Assembly (NCBI RefSeq): GCF_000306945.1
Contig: NC_018518.1
Coordinates: 3,906,001-3,970,000 of the forward strand
Reading direction: 5' to 3'
Source of the DNA: Bordetella pertussis 18323
GTDB taxonomy: Bacteria; Pseudomonadota; Gammaproteobacteria; Burkholderiales; Burkholderiaceae_B
Length of the DNA stretch: 64,000 nucleotides
Shown: positions 62,821 to 64,000 of the stretch, piece by piece
How positions within the stretch are numbered: the first letter of the stretch is position 1
Layout: every line of letters begins with the position of its first letter
Position numbers and translations under genes: made by a program
Notes under the pieces: model-generated
Seen by the model: only the letters and a program-made list of their open reading frames with translations
Told to the model about the DNA's origin: nothing
The model's database searches: none

Positions 62821-63858
62821 ATGTTCATCACCCTGCTGTTGTTCTTCCTCTCGGCCGCGATCATCTATTTCGCGTGCGAGTTCTTCGTCAACGGCGTCGA
62901 ATGGGTCGGCCACCGCTTCAAGCTCGGGGCCACCGCGACCGGCACCGTGCTGGCGGCCTTCGGCACGGCGCTGCCGGAAAGCGCCGTCACGTTCATGGCC
63001 GTGGTGTTCGGCACCACGCCCGAGCAGAAGGATATCGGCGTGGGCGCCGCGATGGGCGGACCGCTGGTGCTGGCGACGCTGGCCTATGCCGTGGTGGGGC
63101 TGACGCTGGCGCGCACGCGCCGCGCCGGCTCCAGCCAGGTGGAGGCCGCCATCAATGCCGACCAGCGGCGCCTGGCGCGCGACCAGGCCTGGTTCATGGG
63201 CGTGTTCGTGTTCAAGGTGGCGCTGGGCCTGCTGGCATTCGCCTGGAAGCCCTGGCTGGGCCTGCTGTTCCTGGCGGTCTACGGACTGTACGTCAAGCGC
63301 GAACTGACCCGCGAGGAAGAGTGCCTGGATTGCGAAGACCTTGAGCCGCTCAAGCTGCGGCCGCGCGATCCCAGCCCCAGCCTGTTCTGGGCCTGTGCGC
63401 AGACGGTGCTGGCGCTGGCCGTGATCGCGCTGGCTTCGCACGTGTTCGTGCGCCAGATCGAGCTGCTGGGCCTGGCCATGGGCGCCTCGCCGCACGTGGC
63501 GGCCCTGCTGCTTGCCCCGGTGGCCACGGAACTGCCGGAAATCATGAACGCCCTGATCTGGGTGCGGCAGGGCAAGGAGCGCCTGGCACTGGCCAATATT
63601 TCCGGCGCCATGATGATCCAGGCCACCATTCCCAGCGCCATGATGATCCAGGCCACCATTCCCAGCGCGCTGGGCATCTTCCTGACGCCGTGGCTGCTCG
63701 ACGCCCCCTTGCTCGCCGCCGGCGGCTTCACCCTGGCGGCGATCCTGCTGCTGTGGCTGCGCTTCCGGCGCGCCGCCATGAGCGTGCCGGCGCTGTCGGC
63801 GGTGGGCGGCCTGTACGCCCTGTTCGCGGGATACCTGGGCTGGCATTTCTACGCTTGA
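62821..63858 (+). CDS. Sodium/calcium exchanger-superfamily cation transporter, probable Mn2+ exporter
   Basis: 345 aa, two Na_Ca_ex repeats. First: FACEFFVNGVEWVGHRFKLG, VLAAFGTALPESAVTFMAVV (alpha-1, with the Glu in LPES). Second: LLAPVATELPEIMNALIWV (alpha-2, Glu in LPEI). The loop contains CLDCEDLEPL. A 30-bp tandem duplication adds ten residues in the helix after the alpha-2 motif. The riboswitch ahead of it argues for Mn2+ efflux rather than Ca2+ exchange. Whether the duplicated form works is unclear. Confidence 0.85.
   Translation: MFITLLLFFLSAAIIYFACEFFVNGVEWVGHRFKLGATATGTVLAAFGTALPESAVTFMAVVFGTTPEQKDIGVGAAMGGPLVLATLAYAVVGLTLARTRRAGSSQVEAAINADQRRLARDQAWFMGVFVFKVALGLLAFAWKPWLGLLFLAVYGLYVKRELTREEECLDCEDLEPLKLRPRDPSPSLFWACAQTVLALAVIALASHVFVRQIELLGLAMGASPHVAALLLAPVATELPEIMNALIWVRQGKERLALANISGAMMIQATIPSAMMIQATIPSALGIFLTPWLLDAPLLAAGGFTLAAILLLWLRFRRAAMSVPALSAVGGLYALFAGYLGWHFYA
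63605..63664 (+). repeat. 30-bp perfect tandem duplication inside the cation exchanger gene
   Basis: Two copies (63605-63634 and 63635-63664) of a unit starting GCGCCATGATGATCC and ending CACCATTCCCA. It repeats the peptide AMMIQATIPS in frame; the family normally has one copy (SGAMMIQATIPSALG). Confidence 0.95.
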
Positions 63859-63970
63859 GCCGCATGACGCCGCCACGCTGGCCGTTTCAGCGCGGCGGCG
63901 GCCCAAAAGTGTTGTTTATTAGTAGAAACCCGAGTAGAATCGACGTGTTTATATCCCCTGGAGTTGTTCT

Positions 63971-64000
63971 GTGAATACCGATTCCGGCGACAGTAGTCGA
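63971..64000 (+). CDS. Start of a gene that runs off the window
   Basis: GTG 63971 (VNTDSGDSSR) follows the ribosome-binding sequence CTGGAG with 8-nt spacing and an AT-rich promoter-like stretch (TTGTTTATTAG, 63910-63920; TAGAAT, 63935-63940). Only ten codons are visible; the product cannot be named. Confidence 0.4.
   Translation, partial: MNTDSGDSSR

Overview
This window is almost certainly from Bordetella pertussis or a very close relative. It is GC-rich and beta-proteobacterial. It carries two near-identical copies each of an IS481 element and an IS110-family element of the IS1663 type, and several genes are broken by insertion sequences, homopolymer slips or single stop codons, as expected of a host-restricted Bordetella undergoing gene loss. 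The species call rests on recognising these elements and on gene content; no database search was made.

Layout. 1-1195: the 3' end of an SOS-response-associated peptidase gene, a small gene and a perfect LexA-type box. 1192-4979: the late end of a lambdoid-style prophage on the minus strand (tail-tip fragment, spike base, small virion proteins, holin, SAR-type endolysin, Rz with Rz1 nested inside it). 4980-6022: IS481, whose flanks do not match; it joins the prophage to a decapitated acyl-CoA dehydrogenase, so it marks a recombination junction. 6023-13302: LysR, purU, FAD oxidoreductase, flavin reductase, pdxH, ChaC-like cyclotransferase and a frameshifted MFS transporter. 13571-18762: tcdA, then a GntR/CoA-ligase operon divergent from a Bug-type binding protein/SDR operon, with a perfect 24-bp palindrome between them. 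18839-20050 and 37549-38760: two inverted IS1663 copies bounding uvrA (double-length)-pabB-pabC, a small basic protein, a nonsense-mutated LysR, a glycosyltransferase, the remains of a peptide ABC operon, a permease, a frameshifted ettA and others. 38865-47459: minCDE, glnS, a strange cytochrome-bd-like pair, and a two-component system. 47617-50117: an outer-surface protein gene split by IS481. 50194-64000: recQ, ruvB, a PLP-dependent dehydratase, an NDUFA9-like reductase, the dusB-fis-purH-ruvC-ruvA cluster, ubiH, a TM2-like protein, pepP, and a yybP-ykoY (manganese) riboswitch in front of a cation exchanger.

Most striking observations. (1) The 170-nt non-coding left end of each IS1663 copy contains four short guide-like segments. 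Two match the two halves of the GC-rich palindromic repeat into which both copies are inserted, and two match the element's own two ends. All share a CT core. This is the arrangement expected of an IS110-family bridge RNA and explains why the element sits in this repeat. (2) The CydA-like protein appears to lack all three haem axial ligands of cytochrome bd, and its CydB partner gene is out of frame at a run of 11 G, so it could be phase variable. (3) A large share of genes are broken in different ways, and the state of two of them (cydB-like, ettA) hinges on poly-G tracts.
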